From Halorussus salinisoli (GTDB taxonomy: Archaea > Halobacteriota > Halobacteria > Halobacteriales > Haladaptataceae): a stretch of 64,000 bases of DNA. This document shows, piece by piece, positions 18,078 to 26,658 of the stretch. The stretch lies in NCBI GenBank assembly GCA_005239435.1, contig SZNP01000006.1, forward strand, positions 62,001-126,000, written 5' to 3'. Made by a program: the position numbers and the translations under genes. The notes under the pieces were generated by a model, which saw nothing but the letters and a program-made list of their open reading frames with translations, searched no databases and had not been told where the DNA came from. Every line of letters begins with the position of its first letter. Within the stretch, counting starts at the first letter, position 1.

Positions 18078-18892
18078 CGACTTCTGACCTCGCAATCGAC
18101 GCCGAGAAACCCATCGTCGGCATGGTTCACCTCCCGGCACTTCCGGGCGCGCCGAAGTTCTCCGGGGACTTCGAGCAGGTCCGCGAAACCGCCCTACGTG
18201 ACGCCCGACGACTCGAAGCGGGCGGCGTGGACGCGCTGATGCTCGAAAACTTCGGGGACGCGCCCTTCTACCCCGACGACGTGCCCAAACACGTCGTCGC
18301 GTCGATGACCCGCGTGGCCGCCGACGTCCGCGAAGAAGTGGACCTGCCGATGGGAATCAACGTCCTCCGGAACGACGCCGTAGCCGCGCTCTCGGTCGCG
18401 GCCGCAGTCGAGGCCGAGTTCGTCCGCGTGAACGTCCACGTAGGTGCGCGCGTGACCGACCAGGGCGTCGTGGAGGGGCAGGCCCACGAGACGGTTCGCC
18501 TGCGCGAACGCCTCGACGCAGACGCGGCCATCCTCGCGGACCTCGACGTGAAACACTCCGCCGCCCTCGCCGAGCGACCGCTCGACGCCGAGGCGGTCGC
18601 GGAACCGGTCGAACGCGGACTGGCCGAGGGAGTGGTCGTCTCCGGCGCGGGCACCGGCCACGAGGTCGCGAGCGACCACCTCGAAGCGGTGGCGGCGGCC
18701 CGCGACGAAGGGGGACTCGACGCGCCGATTTTCGTGGGAAGCGGCGCGACTCCCGAGAACGTCGGCGACCTGCTCGGAGTCGCCGACGGAGCCATCGTGG
18801 GGACCGCGCTGAAGCAGGACGGCGAGACGACGAGTCCGGTCTCCGTGAAGCGAGTCGAGAGACTGGTCGAGGCCGCCGACGAGACGCGCTAA
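18074..18892 (+). CDS. BtpA/SgcQ family protein
   Basis: A 272-residue TIM-barrel protein of the BtpA family: MVHLPALPGAPKFSGDF at residues 17-33, DALMLENFGDAPFYPDDVP, LPMGINVLRNDA, FVRVNVHVGARVTDQGVVEG and VVSGAGTGHEVA are the usual conserved blocks. BtpA was named for photosystem I biogenesis in cyanobacteria, and SgcQ relatives are linked to nucleoside or sugar metabolism; in archaea the role is not established. It is coupled to the DHH gene by a four-base overlap and is convergent with a PfkB-type kinase whose stop codon overlaps its own, a neighbourhood that fits nucleoside or sugar-phosphate metabolism (inference). Confidence 0.85.
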   Translation: MTTSDLAIDAEKPIVGMVHLPALPGAPKFSGDFEQVRETALRDARRLEAGGVDALMLENFGDAPFYPDDVPKHVVASMTRVAADVREEVDLPMGINVLRNDAVAALSVAAAVEAEFVRVNVHVGARVTDQGVVEGQAHETVRLRERLDADAAILADLDVKHSAALAERPLDAEAVAEPVERGLAEGVVVSGAGTGHEVASDHLEAVAAARDEGGLDAPIFVGSGATPENVGDLLGVADGAIVGTALKQDGETTSPVSVKRVERLVEAADETR

Positions 18893-19863
18893 TTCGATTC
18901 GAGGAACGCTCGGACCTCCTCGGCGGTCGGCAGTCCACCTCGCGCGTTCTCGGCGGTGCAGTTGAGCGCCGCGGTCGCCGCGGCGAAGCGCCCGGCGGTT
19001 TCGGGCGAGCGACCGCCGAGGAGCCAACTGTGGAGCAGGCCCGCGGTGAAGGCGTCGCCCGCACCGGTGGTGTCCACGGTCTCGACCTCGAACGCGGGGA
19101 CTTCTACGATTTCGCCGCCCTCGGTGAGCAGGAGCGCACCGTCCGTTCCGCGGGTGACCGCCGCTCTGGTGACGCCTCGCTCGCGGAGTTCCGCGATGGC
19201 CTCGCGAGGTACTGCGCCGAGGTACGACCGGGCCGACACCTCGTTGGCGACGAAGCAGTCGCAGATCGGGAGGAGCGCGTCGAGCGTCTCGGGTCGGGTG
19301 GCGCGGTCTTCGAGTTCCGAGAGCGGTCCCGAGAGGTCGAAGACCAGCGGCGGGAACTCGTCGTCGTCGCACTCGGCGGCGGTTACGAGGTCGGAGACGA
19401 CGGGGTCGGGCGCGTACGCGCTGGTGAACGCGAGGTCGGCCCGCCGGAGGTAGTCGAAGTCGTCGCGGGACAGTCGGAGGTTCGGGACGCTCTCGCCGCC
19501 CGCGATTATCATGCGCTCGCCCTCGGGGTCGCGCAGAATCATCGAGTAGGAGGTTCGCTCGCCGGCCGCGCCGCGCCGGACTCGCCGGGCGTCGATACCG
19601 CGCTCGCGGAGGTCGGCCAGAATTCGGTCGGCCGCGGCGTCGTCGCCGACGCGCGAGACCACGCCCGACTCGCGGCCCAGGCGAGCGAGTCCGGCCGCGA
19701 CGTTCGCGGCGACCCCGCCGATTGCGGTCGCCTCGTCGCGGACGAACGCGCCGCCGTCGGGTTCGGGAAGGTTGGTCAGCGCGTAGACGCGGTCCACGAC
19801 CGCGCTTCCGACCGCGATTGCGTCGAGGCGAGACGGGGCCGCGCCCGAGTCGAAGTCGCTCAT
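18889..19863 (-). CDS. PfkB-family carbohydrate kinase
   Basis: A 324-residue kinase of the ribokinase/PfkB superfamily, which phosphorylates sugars or nucleosides with ATP. N-terminal signature near residues 45-65 (AIGGVAANVAAGLARLG) and the C-terminal signature DTTGAGDAFTAGLL near 268-281 with the catalytic Asp in GAGD are both clear. A Ser/Thr-rich lid (GERTSYSMILRD) is present. Specific substrate is not deducible; ribose, adenosine and other nucleosides are all plausible. Its stop codon shares two bases with that of the convergent BtpA-type gene, suggesting a compact and possibly functional pairing. Confidence 0.85.
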   Translation of the reverse strand: MSDFDSGAAPSRLDAIAVGSAVVDRVYALTNLPEPDGGAFVRDEATAIGGVAANVAAGLARLGRESGVVSRVGDDAAADRILADLRERGIDARRVRRGAAGERTSYSMILRDPEGERMIIAGGESVPNLRLSRDDFDYLRRADLAFTSAYAPDPVVSDLVTAAECDDDEFPPLVFDLSGPLSELEDRATRPETLDALLPICDCFVANEVSARSYLGAVPREAIAELRERGVTRAAVTRGTDGALLLTEGGEIVEVPAFEVETVDTTGAGDAFTAGLLHSWLLGGRSPETAGRFAAATAALNCTAENARGGLPTAEEVRAFLESN

Positions 19864-19917
19864 CGGCGTGACCGAGGAACCGCGGGAGGAAACGCTTTTC
19901 GACGGCAGGGAAACGAC

Positions 19918-20196
19918 TCAGGGCTTCCGGAACTCGTAGGAGAGGTCGCCGCCCTCGACGCGGATGGCGTCGGCGTCGTGGTCGAAGTAGAGCGCCTCGA
20001 CGCCGCCGTCCTCGAAGTCGTGAAGCGGCATTCCGGCCGAGACGCGGCCGTCTTTCGTGACGAGGAAGGTCGCGCTCCCGACCGTAATCTCGATGCCCTC
20101 GCCGCTCTCGGACACCTCTCCGTCCGCGGCGATTTCCCGGAGGTGGTCCGCGATGGCGTTCCAGTCCTCGACGGGGACGCGCTCGAAGTCGTCCAT
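19918..20196 (-). CDS. Small conserved haloarchaeal protein of unknown function
   Basis: A 92-residue acidic soluble protein beginning MDDFERVPVEDWNAIADHLREI. A helix (residues 9-20) is followed by what looks like a six-stranded beta sheet with the turns EITVGSATFLVTKDGRVSAGMPLHDFE and DADAIRVEGGDLSYEFRKP. No cysteines, no membrane segment, no recognised family. It sits 55 bases upstream of the PfkB kinase on the same strand and could be co-transcribed with it. Confidence 0.55.
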   Translation of the reverse strand: MDDFERVPVEDWNAIADHLREIAADGEVSESGEGIEITVGSATFLVTKDGRVSAGMPLHDFEDGGVEALYFDHDADAIRVEGGDLSYEFRKP

Positions 20197-20364
20197 GGCG
20201 ACCCTGCAATCGTCAGCGGGAAAACGACTTGGGCCAGCGTGCAGTGGCCTCCCGGCGGGTTCAGCGACCGGGGCTTTCGAGAACGCGTCAGTTCCGGTTC
20301 TGCGGGTCGCTCACTCCGGATAGAAGACGAAGACCGCGACCGAAGATTCCCGAAAATCCGCCGT

Positions 20365-20787
20365 CTACTCCGCTTCGTTAGTGACCCACTTCTCGGAGTA
20401 CGCCGTCCCGCAGTCGCAGTAGGCGTAGGCGTGGATGACCTCGCCTTCGGCGTAGAGTCCGCCGACCTCCTCGTTCTGCTCCTCGGCGAAGGCGAAGATG
20501 AACTCGACCGACCCGTCGCAGTCGGGGCAGTCGCCGCCCGCGAGGTCCCGGGCTATCTCGCCGTCGGTGCCCATCGCCTGCTTGGCGAACCCCATCGCGT
20601 CCATGCCGGTCGCGGTCTTGAACACGCTCCGGCCCTGGTCGCCCTCGACCACCAGCACCACGCCGCCGTCTACCTGTTCGCCGTGCTTGGCCAGTCCGTC
20701 GCCCTCGCCCTCGACGAACGAGTCCGAGAGGAACAGCGCCACGTCCTCGGGTCGCTCGCCCGCGAGGAACTGCTCGCGTTTGTCCAT
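20365..20787 (-). CDS. DUF5807-like conserved haloarchaeal protein
   Basis: A 140-residue cytosolic protein. It begins MDKREQFLAGERPEDVALFLSD and carries two Cys pairs toward the C-terminus (CPDCDGS at about 97-103 and YCDCGTAY at about 127-134) that could form a zinc knuckle. I recognise it as the haloarchaeal DUF5807 type. The start is taken at 20787; longer in-frame reading upstream crosses GC-rich repeat sequence. No known function. Standing alone between two short intergenic spaces. Confidence 0.65.
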   Translation of the reverse strand: MDKREQFLAGERPEDVALFLSDSFVEGEGDGLAKHGEQVDGGVVLVVEGDQGRSVFKTATGMDAMGFAKQAMGTDGEIARDLAGGDCPDCDGSVEFIFAFAEEQNEEVGGLYAEGEVIHAYAYCDCGTAYSEKWVTNEAE

Positions 20788-21289
20788 ACCGCCGGTAGGG
20801 AAGGAGACGGGAAAAGGCCCGCGTTCTCGTCGGCGACTGATGGAATTGTAGATGTTTGTTTTAGAAATGTATATAGATGTTTTAGAATGATTCGTATATC
20901 TCGAATCCGGACAGACTACCCGGCGCGCGCTGGCGCGGCGCTCACGAGCGCCGCGCCAACCGCGCGAGGGACGGCGGCCGCGGATGCGGCCGCCGAGGTT
21001 GGGGAGGTGTGAGGCCCGCGGTTGCGGTGCTGTCGCGGAGCGGTGCGGTGACTCCTCGGTGTCGGCAGTAGCTAGCTCCGGCAAATCGGTCTCGTGCCAC
21101 GACAGCTTCAGAGTCGGCAGTAGCTATCCCCGGCGAATCGGCACCTCGCCTCTCGTCACCGTCTTCCGCTCCGTTCCCGCCGAATTCTCCAGTTATCGTG
21201 AGTCCACCGAGACCGCACCGACCGCGAATGGACGGGACCGCTCCAGAGTGATGAGAAGCGTTACCCGGCGCGAACGAGTACGACCAGCC
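20788..21289. other. Intergenic region of about 500 bases with A/T direct repeat and GC-rich repeat
   Basis: Two parts. At 20849-20889 an A/T-rich direct repeat: tagatgtttgttttagaaatg and tagatgttttagaatg, each followed by a tatat, likely promoter or binding-site material. At about 20930-21055 lies a GC-rich element with nested inverted repeats (ggcggccgcggatgcggccgcc) that resembles the element at 31380-31560. No gene is supportable. Confidence 0.5.
20930..21055. repeat. Dispersed GC-rich intergenic repeat, copy A
   Basis: Contains cgcgctggcgcgg, gcgccgcgccaaccgcgcga followed by ggg, the palindrome ggcggccgcggatgcggccgcc, and ggaggtgtgaggcccgcgg. The block gcgccaaccgcgcgaggg and a following gtgaggcc recur in the same order at 31490-31556, so this is a repeat family rather than chance. 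Non-coding. Confidence 0.5.
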
Positions 21290-21859
21290 ATGACCGACAC
21301 CGAGTCTGCAGACACCGACGGCTTCGACGCCGACCAGTGGCGCGAGGAACTCCGGTCCCACCGCGCCGAGAAGGACGACTTCTTCGCCGAGCATCCCCAG
21401 TCGCCGATTCCGCCCGAGGAGCGCGACGACTTCGAGAGTCTCGACTACTTCGGCCCGGACCCCGACTACCGCGTAACCGCCACCGTCGAGGTCCACGACC
21501 GGCCAGACCCCGTGGAGATGGACGTGAGCGCGGGACCGCCCCAGCGATACCTCCGGGTCGCCACGCTCCACTTCGAACTCGGCGACGAGGAACGCGAACT
21601 CGCGGCCTATCGCCAGCAAGCCGACGAAGACGGACTGTTCGTCCCGTTCCGGGACAAGACGACGGGCCAGCAGACCTACGAGGGCGGCCGGTACATGGAG
21701 TTCGAGACCGAGGGCGAGTTGGAAGACGGAAGCGAGATGGTGGTGGACTTCAACATCGCGTACTCGCCGTTCTGCGCCTACAGCGAGACGTTCGCCTGTC
21801 CGCTCCCGCCCGAGGAGAACTGGCTCGAAGTCGAGGTTCTGGCGGGCGAGCAGGCGTAG
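21290..21859 (+). CDS. DUF1684 domain protein
   Basis: A 189-residue soluble protein. After an acidic leader (1-12) it shows the DUF1684 pattern: WREELRSHRAEKDDFFAEHPQSPIPPEERDDFESLDYFGPD, then PQRYLRVATLHFEL, GLFVPFRDKTTGQQTYEGGRYMEFE, and near the end DFNIAYSPFCAYSETFACPLPPEENWLEVEV, where the YNP/YSPFCAY...CPLPP block is the family hallmark. DUF1684 proteins are beta-rich and widespread in bacteria and haloarchaea, function unknown. The ATG at 21290 is chosen because the DUF begins within 15 residues. Two Cys in the hallmark block are conserved. Confidence 0.8.
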   Translation: MTDTESADTDGFDADQWREELRSHRAEKDDFFAEHPQSPIPPEERDDFESLDYFGPDPDYRVTATVEVHDRPDPVEMDVSAGPPQRYLRVATLHFELGDEERELAAYRQQADEDGLFVPFRDKTTGQQTYEGGRYMEFETEGELEDGSEMVVDFNIAYSPFCAYSETFACPLPPEENWLEVEVLAGEQA

Positions 21860-21958
21860 CGAACGGACGGGAAGGTCCAGCGAAACCCGACTCGGCGAAA
21901 TCCAGTCCGCCAAAGCGACCCACCAGTATCTTCAGCGAGGAGTACCACGGTTAACCCG

Positions 21959-22966
21959 ATGAATGGCGTCCTCTGGTATCTCCTGTTGGCCGTCGTGGCG
22001 ACTGCTATCATCTGGAAGGGAAGCGAACTCCTCGAACGCTCCGCGGAGCGTCTCAGCAAGCACTACGGTTTGCCGGTCGCCGTCCACGGAGCCGTCGTCG
22101 TCGCCATCGGGTCGAGTTTTCCCGAACTCAGTTCGGTCGTCATCAGTACGCTCCTGCACGGCGAGTTCGGTCTCGGCGTCGGGGCCATCGTCGGGAGCGC
22201 CATCTTCAACCTGCTCGTCATCCCGGCGCTCTCCGCGTTCGCCAGCGAGACGCTCGAAGTGACCCGGGACATCGTCCACAAGGACGCCCAGTTCTACATC
22301 ATCAGCGTCCTCGTGCTGTTCATTACGTTCGCTCTTGGAGCCACCTACGTCCCCGGCGGGACGAACTCGGCGGCGATTCTCACGCCCGCGCTCGTGGTGA
22401 TGCCGCTCGCCACCTACGGCGTGTACGTCTTCCTCCAGTATCAGGACACCCGAGACTACGTCGCGACTGACACCATCGACGTGAGCCCAGGCCGCGAGTG
22501 GGGCGTTCTCGCGGTCTCGCTCGTCCTCATCGCCGTCGGCGTCGAGGTCATCGTCCGCGCCGCGCTCGGCTTCGGGGCGATATTCGACACGCCGAGTTTC
22601 CTGTGGGGGTTGACCGTCATCGCCGCCGCGACGAGCCTTCCCGACGCGTTCGTCAGCATCAACGCCGCGAAGAACGACGAGAGCATCACCAGCCTCACGA
22701 ACGTCCTCGGAAGCAACACGTTCAACCTCCTGGTCGCCATCCCGGTCGGGGTCCTCCTCGCGGGGTCGGCCACCGTCAACTTCCTCATGGCGATTCCGAT
22801 GATGGGATTCCTCGCCTTCGCCACGCTCGTGTTCGTCGTCGTCACCCGCACTCACCTCGAACTCACCGACACCGAGGCCTACGCGCTACTCGGCCTCTAC
22901 GTCCTGTTTCTCGCGTGGATGACGCTCGAAAGCACGGGCGTCATCGAGACCGTCCGCGGAATCTGA
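21959..22966 (+). CDS. Sodium/calcium exchanger family membrane protein
   Basis: A 335-residue integral membrane protein of the CaCA superfamily with the expected two inverted alpha-repeats: VAIGSSFPELSSVVISTL (about 47-64) with GSAIFNLLVIPALS, and AAATSLPDAFVSINAAK (about 222-238) with GSNTFNLLVAIPV. About ten hydrophobic helices. The family exchanges Na+ or H+ for Ca2+ across the cytoplasmic membrane. The second repeat has Asp (SLPD) where most members have Glu (SLPE), a conservative change at the ion site. Ion specificity is not provable here. Monocistronic by spacing. Confidence 0.85.
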   Translation: MNGVLWYLLLAVVATAIIWKGSELLERSAERLSKHYGLPVAVHGAVVVAIGSSFPELSSVVISTLLHGEFGLGVGAIVGSAIFNLLVIPALSAFASETLEVTRDIVHKDAQFYIISVLVLFITFALGATYVPGGTNSAAILTPALVVMPLATYGVYVFLQYQDTRDYVATDTIDVSPGREWGVLAVSLVLIAVGVEVIVRAALGFGAIFDTPSFLWGLTVIAAATSLPDAFVSINAAKNDESITSLTNVLGSNTFNLLVAIPVGVLLAGSATVNFLMAIPMMGFLAFATLVFVVVTRTHLELTDTEAYALLGLYVLFLAWMTLESTGVIETVRGI

Positions 22967-23085
22967 GCGGCGGAACTGCGTCGGCGGTACGATTTCGAGA
23001 GATTCGGACGTCGAGCGACCGAAAGCGGCCGTCGCACGGGGAAACGATTCACATCGACGGGCGTTCAAACCAACGTCGGGGAGCC

Positions 23086-23301
23086 ATGTCCGGGAACCTG
23101 AAACAGCGAATCCAGCGCGTTATCGCAGAACAGGCCGAAGAGAACCAGTCCGACACGGTGAGCGAGGAGACGCTCAAGGCCGTCCTCTCCGGAAACGCGG
23201 GCGTCGAGCCACAGGAGGTCGAACGCGCGCTCGACGAACTCGTGGCCGACGGGACGCTGACGCAGACAGACGACGAGTACCGACTCTCGAACGACGCGTA
23301 G
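23086..23301 (+). CDS. Small helical (winged-helix-like) protein
   Basis: A 71-residue protein beginning MSGNLKQRIQRVIAEQ. Three helices (residues 4-16, 26-36, 43-53) are followed by a two-strand wing GTLTQTDDEYRLS, the layout of a small winged-helix domain; ALDELVADGTL is typical of the helix leading into the wing. It may be a DNA-binding or protein-binding module. No named family recognised. The ATG at 23086 is chosen because upstream in-frame codons are a shadow of the antiporter gene. Confidence 0.5.
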   Translation: MSGNLKQRIQRVIAEQAEENQSDTVSEETLKAVLSGNAGVEPQEVERALDELVADGTLTQTDDEYRLSNDA

Positions 23302-23372
23302 CTCGCCGTCCGTGCGGCCGGCCCTTTCTGACCACGGTGAGAACTAAATGGAGAACCCGCGTCGGGTCTACT

Positions 23373-23951
23373 ATGTCAGACGAGGCGATGACGAACTTTC
23401 CGGTTCCGGACGTGGAGGACCTGCCCGAGGACCTCCGAGAGCGCATCGCGGAGGAGACCGAACGCGCGGGATTCACGCCGAACGTCTTCCGCGCCTTCGG
23501 CTACAAGCCGAGCCACTTCCGGCCGTTCTTCCAGTACCACGACGCGCTGGTGGAGGACACGCCGCTCGACCGCGAAGAGGTCGAGATGATAGTCGTCACG
23601 GTCAGCGGCGTCAACGATTGCCTCTACTGCGTGGTCGCCCACGGCGCGCTCTGCCGGTTCTACAGCGAGCGCCCCAAACTGGCCGACCAACTCGCCACGA
23701 ACCACCGCGCCGCCGACCTCTCCGAGCGCCGGAAAGCGATGCTCGACTTCGCGGTGAAGTTGACCGAAAAGCCGGGCCGCGTGACCGAGGACGATATGGC
23801 GGTGCTCCGCGAAGTCGGGCTGACCGACGAGGAAATCTGGGACGTGGGGAGTGTGACCGCGTTCTTCAATCTGAGCAATCGGATGGCGACGATGGCGAAC
23901 ATGCGCCCGAACGACGAGTTCTACACGTTCGCGCGGGAGACCGCGGAGTGA
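23373..23951 (+). CDS. AhpD-like peroxidase-related enzyme
   Basis: A 192-residue all-helical protein of the carboxymuconolactone decarboxylase/AhpD fold, peroxidase-related group. Catalytic segment at about residues 84-94: NDCLYCVVAHG, with the CxxC pair and following His that form the redox centre of AhpD. Flanking blocks RAFGYKPSHFRPFFQYHDALV and AMLDFAVKLTEKPGRVTEDD are typical. It probably takes part in thiol-dependent peroxide reduction. TATA-like actaaat about 28 bases before the ATG at 23373 suggests a leaderless mRNA. Next to no obvious redox partner. Confidence 0.8.
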   Translation: MSDEAMTNFPVPDVEDLPEDLRERIAEETERAGFTPNVFRAFGYKPSHFRPFFQYHDALVEDTPLDREEVEMIVVTVSGVNDCLYCVVAHGALCRFYSERPKLADQLATNHRAADLSERRKAMLDFAVKLTEKPGRVTEDDMAVLREVGLTDEEIWDVGSVTAFFNLSNRMATMANMRPNDEFYTFARETAE

Positions 23952-23991
23952 CGACTACGACGGTTTCGAACGAACGGTCGAGACGATTCGG

Positions 23992-25215
23992 CTAGCTCTC
24001 GGAGGACGATTCGGCGTCGCTCCTTCGCCGGAATCGAGTTCCGAGGACGAACGATGGCGTCCCTAACAGCAACAGGACGACCACGAAGACGAGGAGGTCG
24101 AGTTGCGGGGTCGAACTGGGCCGAGAAGACGTGACGAGCGCGCTCGCCACGACGAACGGCACTCCTCCGAGCGAGAAAGCGAGGAACCGACTCGCCCGAG
24201 GATATCGACCTATCGATACCCCGAGCAGGAGGAAGCCTCCGACGGAGACTATCAGGGGCCATACGAACAGTTCGCCGACGAGCGTTCTTCCGACGCCGCC
24301 GAAGATACCGACGAGGAGTCCCGCATGTAGTACCACGACGGCGGGAAGGTCGACGGGTGGTCTGTCCGCGAACCGGGCGCGAAGCGAGTCGCCTCGTCCG
24401 ACGCGTCGAACCGGCGACTTCCCCGCGAAACTGCGAGAGACGAGTACCGTCACCCCGAGCAGTCCCAGTGCGTACAGCCACCCTACTCGTGCCGTTCTCG
24501 GTGCCGCCCAACTGGCGACGTGCGAAGTGACGGTGCTCCGAGTAGCGAGTCGCGTCGAAAGTCGGTCGTCGGGAGCGAACGCGACGTAGGTATCCCCGGT
24601 GACGACCCTGGTATCCGAGGACCGCCAGACGACGGCTCGTCCTCGCTCCGTTACGTTGGCTTCCGGAGGGTAGTTCGTAGCGACGGTTCCTGCCGGTCCG
24701 CGAACGACCACGCGGTCCGCCCCCAGCAGATACGACGAGGGTCCTCGCCCTTCGGTGTCGAAGTAATCGACCAGCAGTACCTCCCCGAACCCTCGGCGGG
24801 CCACGTTCGAGACCGTGAACGAGACGACGAGTACGTCGTCTTCCATCCGTGCCGAGAGATTCGTCACGTTCCCTCCGTGAATAGCGACGTACGGTGCGAC
24901 GTCACCGACGGCCCCGGTTACCGACTCGCGGGCGAGTCGAGACACCCGGTCTGGATCGGAACGCAACTCACCGACGTCCGGCCCCGAAAGGTTTGCCCGG
25001 ACGGTCCATCGCGAATTTCCATCTTCTCGCACGCGAATCCCGAGTTCGCTGGATTCGACCGACACGTCGGGACCATCGGCGGTGGCGTTTTCGATTCCTT
25101 TCTCACACGTGATGCAGACCGTCGGACTCGGTGGGAAATCCGCACATCCCGACGTAAACACGAGTACGCCCAACGCGAGGAGAGCAAAAAGACGGCGAGC
25201 GCCGCTCCGGTCCAT
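23992..25215 (-). CDS. Lipoprotein with extracellular domain and C-terminal membrane helices
   Basis: A 407-residue protein. The N-terminal signal ends in a lipobox (FTSGC, Cys24), immediately followed by a CITC cysteine pair (34-37). Residues 40-240 form a beta-rich domain with Asn/Ser/Thr-rich possible glycosylation sites (NVTNLS, NLS). From about 245 there are five to six hydrophobic helices, and the chain ends in a basic then acidic tail RFRRRSDAESSSES. A lipid anchor plus polytopic C-terminus is an unusual combination. Repeated haloarchaeal surface families of this layout exist but I do not recognise a named one. Function unknown. Confidence 0.5.
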   Translation of the reverse strand: MDRSGARRLFALLALGVLVFTSGCADFPPSPTVCITCEKGIENATADGPDVSVESSELGIRVREDGNSRWTVRANLSGPDVGELRSDPDRVSRLARESVTGAVGDVAPYVAIHGGNVTNLSARMEDDVLVVSFTVSNVARRGFGEVLLVDYFDTEGRGPSSYLLGADRVVVRGPAGTVATNYPPEANVTERGRAVVWRSSDTRVVTGDTYVAFAPDDRLSTRLATRSTVTSHVASWAAPRTARVGWLYALGLLGVTVLVSRSFAGKSPVRRVGRGDSLRARFADRPPVDLPAVVVLHAGLLVGIFGGVGRTLVGELFVWPLIVSVGGFLLLGVSIGRYPRASRFLAFSLGGVPFVVASALVTSSRPSSTPQLDLLVFVVVLLLLGTPSFVLGTRFRRRSDAESSSES

Positions 25216-25337
25216 TACTCCAACACCTTATCTGTCGTAGTATTTAATTTTTTACCCGATAGGGAAGAATACGTCTCGGCAGATTACTGCGGTCGTTCGT
25301 CGTTACACACCGATTCGCCGGACGGAACTGCCCGAAA

Positions 25338-26018
25338 TTACGGCGCGACACCGACCGTCAACAGCGTCCCGAACTCCCGGTATCGCTCGACCATCGCCTC
25401 ACGCGACTCCCAGCTATCGGTCGGAAACTCGCTCACGTCGGGAATCTCGGTGTCGCGGTCCGGCACGTTGTCCTGTTCGGCGACGTAGAGGCCCGCCTCG
25501 CGGAACGCCTCGCGGTACTCCGCCGCCGACCAGCGCGTCATCTCCACGTCGATGTTGTCCTGCCACTCGTGGGAGTGGACGTTCTCCTCGTAGTAGTTCA
25601 CGCCACAGAAGAAGGTGCCGCCGGGTCGGAGGACGCGGGCGACCTCCCGAAGGGTCTCGGTGGGGTCGTTGGCGTAGTAGAACGCCTCCATCGTGAAGAC
25701 GTGGTCTACGCTGTCGTCGGCGAACGGCAGGTGGTCGAAGTCGCCGACGAGGAAACCGACCTGCGAGTCGTCGGTGTACTCCGTGGCGTTGCGCGCCATC
25801 TCCGGCGACCCGTCGAGTCCGTAGGCCCGTCCGGCGTTCTTGGTGTCCCGGAGCGCGCGGGCGGCGTACCCGCTTCCGGTTCCGAGGTCCAGCACGGTGT
25901 CGCCCGTCTCGACCGGCATCCGGGCCAGGACGTACTTGGCGGTGTGCCAGTGGCGGTCTTCCATTCCCCTGTCGCGGCCGTCGGCCGCCCAGTCGTCGAA
26001 CTCCTCGCGGACGCTCAT
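25338..26018 (-). CDS. Class I SAM-dependent methyltransferase
   Basis: A 226-residue Rossmann-fold methyltransferase. Motif I TVLDLGTGSGYAAR (about 40-53), motif II Asp in AYGLDGSPEMARN, motif III FLVGDFDHLPFADDSVDHVFTMEAFYYAND, then LREVARVLRPGGTFFCGVNYYEENVHSHEW. This is the Methyltransf_11-type core of UbiE-like small-molecule methyltransferases. Substrate unknown. Start set at ATG 26018 (MSVREEFDDWA); an in-frame start nine residues upstream exists. It is divergent from the DUF2391 gene with an intervening promoter. Confidence 0.8.
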   Translation of the reverse strand: MSVREEFDDWAADGRDRGMEDRHWHTAKYVLARMPVETGDTVLDLGTGSGYAARALRDTKNAGRAYGLDGSPEMARNATEYTDDSQVGFLVGDFDHLPFADDSVDHVFTMEAFYYANDPTETLREVARVLRPGGTFFCGVNYYEENVHSHEWQDNIDVEMTRWSAAEYREAFREAGLYVAEQDNVPDRDTEIPDVSEFPTDSWESREAMVERYREFGTLLTVGVAP

Positions 26019-26090
26019 GCGGGGAGGGAGACGTGCCAGCGACAAAACGGATTCGGAACGACCGCTCGCTTCGACCGTCGAACAGCAGGG

Positions 26091-26098
26091 GGCTTTTA
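26091..26098 (+). promoter_or_regulatory. TATA-like box for the DUF2391 gene
   Basis: gcttttat lies 25-32 bases upstream of the ATG at 26123; leaderless spacing. Confidence 0.45.
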
Positions 26099-26122
26099 TC
26101 CGCGCGGTGTGTCACGTCGCGT

Positions 26123-26563
26123 ATGGTCGGACGAAGCAAGCGGTACGCGCTGGCCGACTCTGCCCAGCAGACGGTGGGCGGGTTCCTGCTCGCGGGGCCG
26201 TTCGTCGTCACCGAGGAGGTGTGGGTGCTGGCGACGGACATGACCTCGTTGCAGGCGCTGCTGACGGTTCTCATCGTCTTCCTCATCGGCTACGGCGCGC
26301 TCTACAAGGCCGATGACGACCGCGACCCCGACCGCGAGTCCGAGGTCGCCGGCGTCCCGACCCGGTTCGTCTCGCTGATGCTCGTCTCGTTCGGGTCGGT
26401 CGCCATCCTCTCGCTGGCGTTCGGCGCGCCCGGCACCTTCCTCGGCGAGACGTACGTGGACGGCCAGCCCTCGATGGAGACGGTCGGTATCACGCTCCGC
26501 GCGATCAGCGTCGGCGCGGTGTTCAGCGTCGTCGGCGCGGCCACCGCCGACAGCGTGTTCTGA
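26123..26563 (+). CDS. DUF2391 (TIGR02587-type) membrane protein
   Basis: A 146-residue integral membrane protein with four hydrophobic segments (about 20-36, 42-59, 81-101 and 123-143). The N-terminal DSAQQTVGGFLLAGPFVVTEEVWVLA and the later VSLMLVSFGSVAILSLAFGAP match what I know of the DUF2391 putative integral membrane family found in cyanobacteria and haloarchaea. Function unknown. Start at ATG 26123 is supported by the TATA-like box 28 bases upstream. Confidence 0.65.
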   Translation: MVGRSKRYALADSAQQTVGGFLLAGPFVVTEEVWVLATDMTSLQALLTVLIVFLIGYGALYKADDDRDPDRESEVAGVPTRFVSLMLVSFGSVAILSLAFGAPGTFLGETYVDGQPSMETVGITLRAISVGAVFSVVGAATADSVF

Positions 26564-26658
26564 CGCGAGCGCGTCTCGGCGCGGGCCCCGGACCGCTCGT
26601 GTTTCTCGCACGCGTTTGACCCGCATTCTTAAGTCGTCGCCACGTATTACCAGTGGAT

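Noticed and set aside
18194-20209. 671-codon minus-strand frame
   Set aside because: Antisense shadow of DHH/BtpA and PfkB genes; very Arg-rich with no domain.
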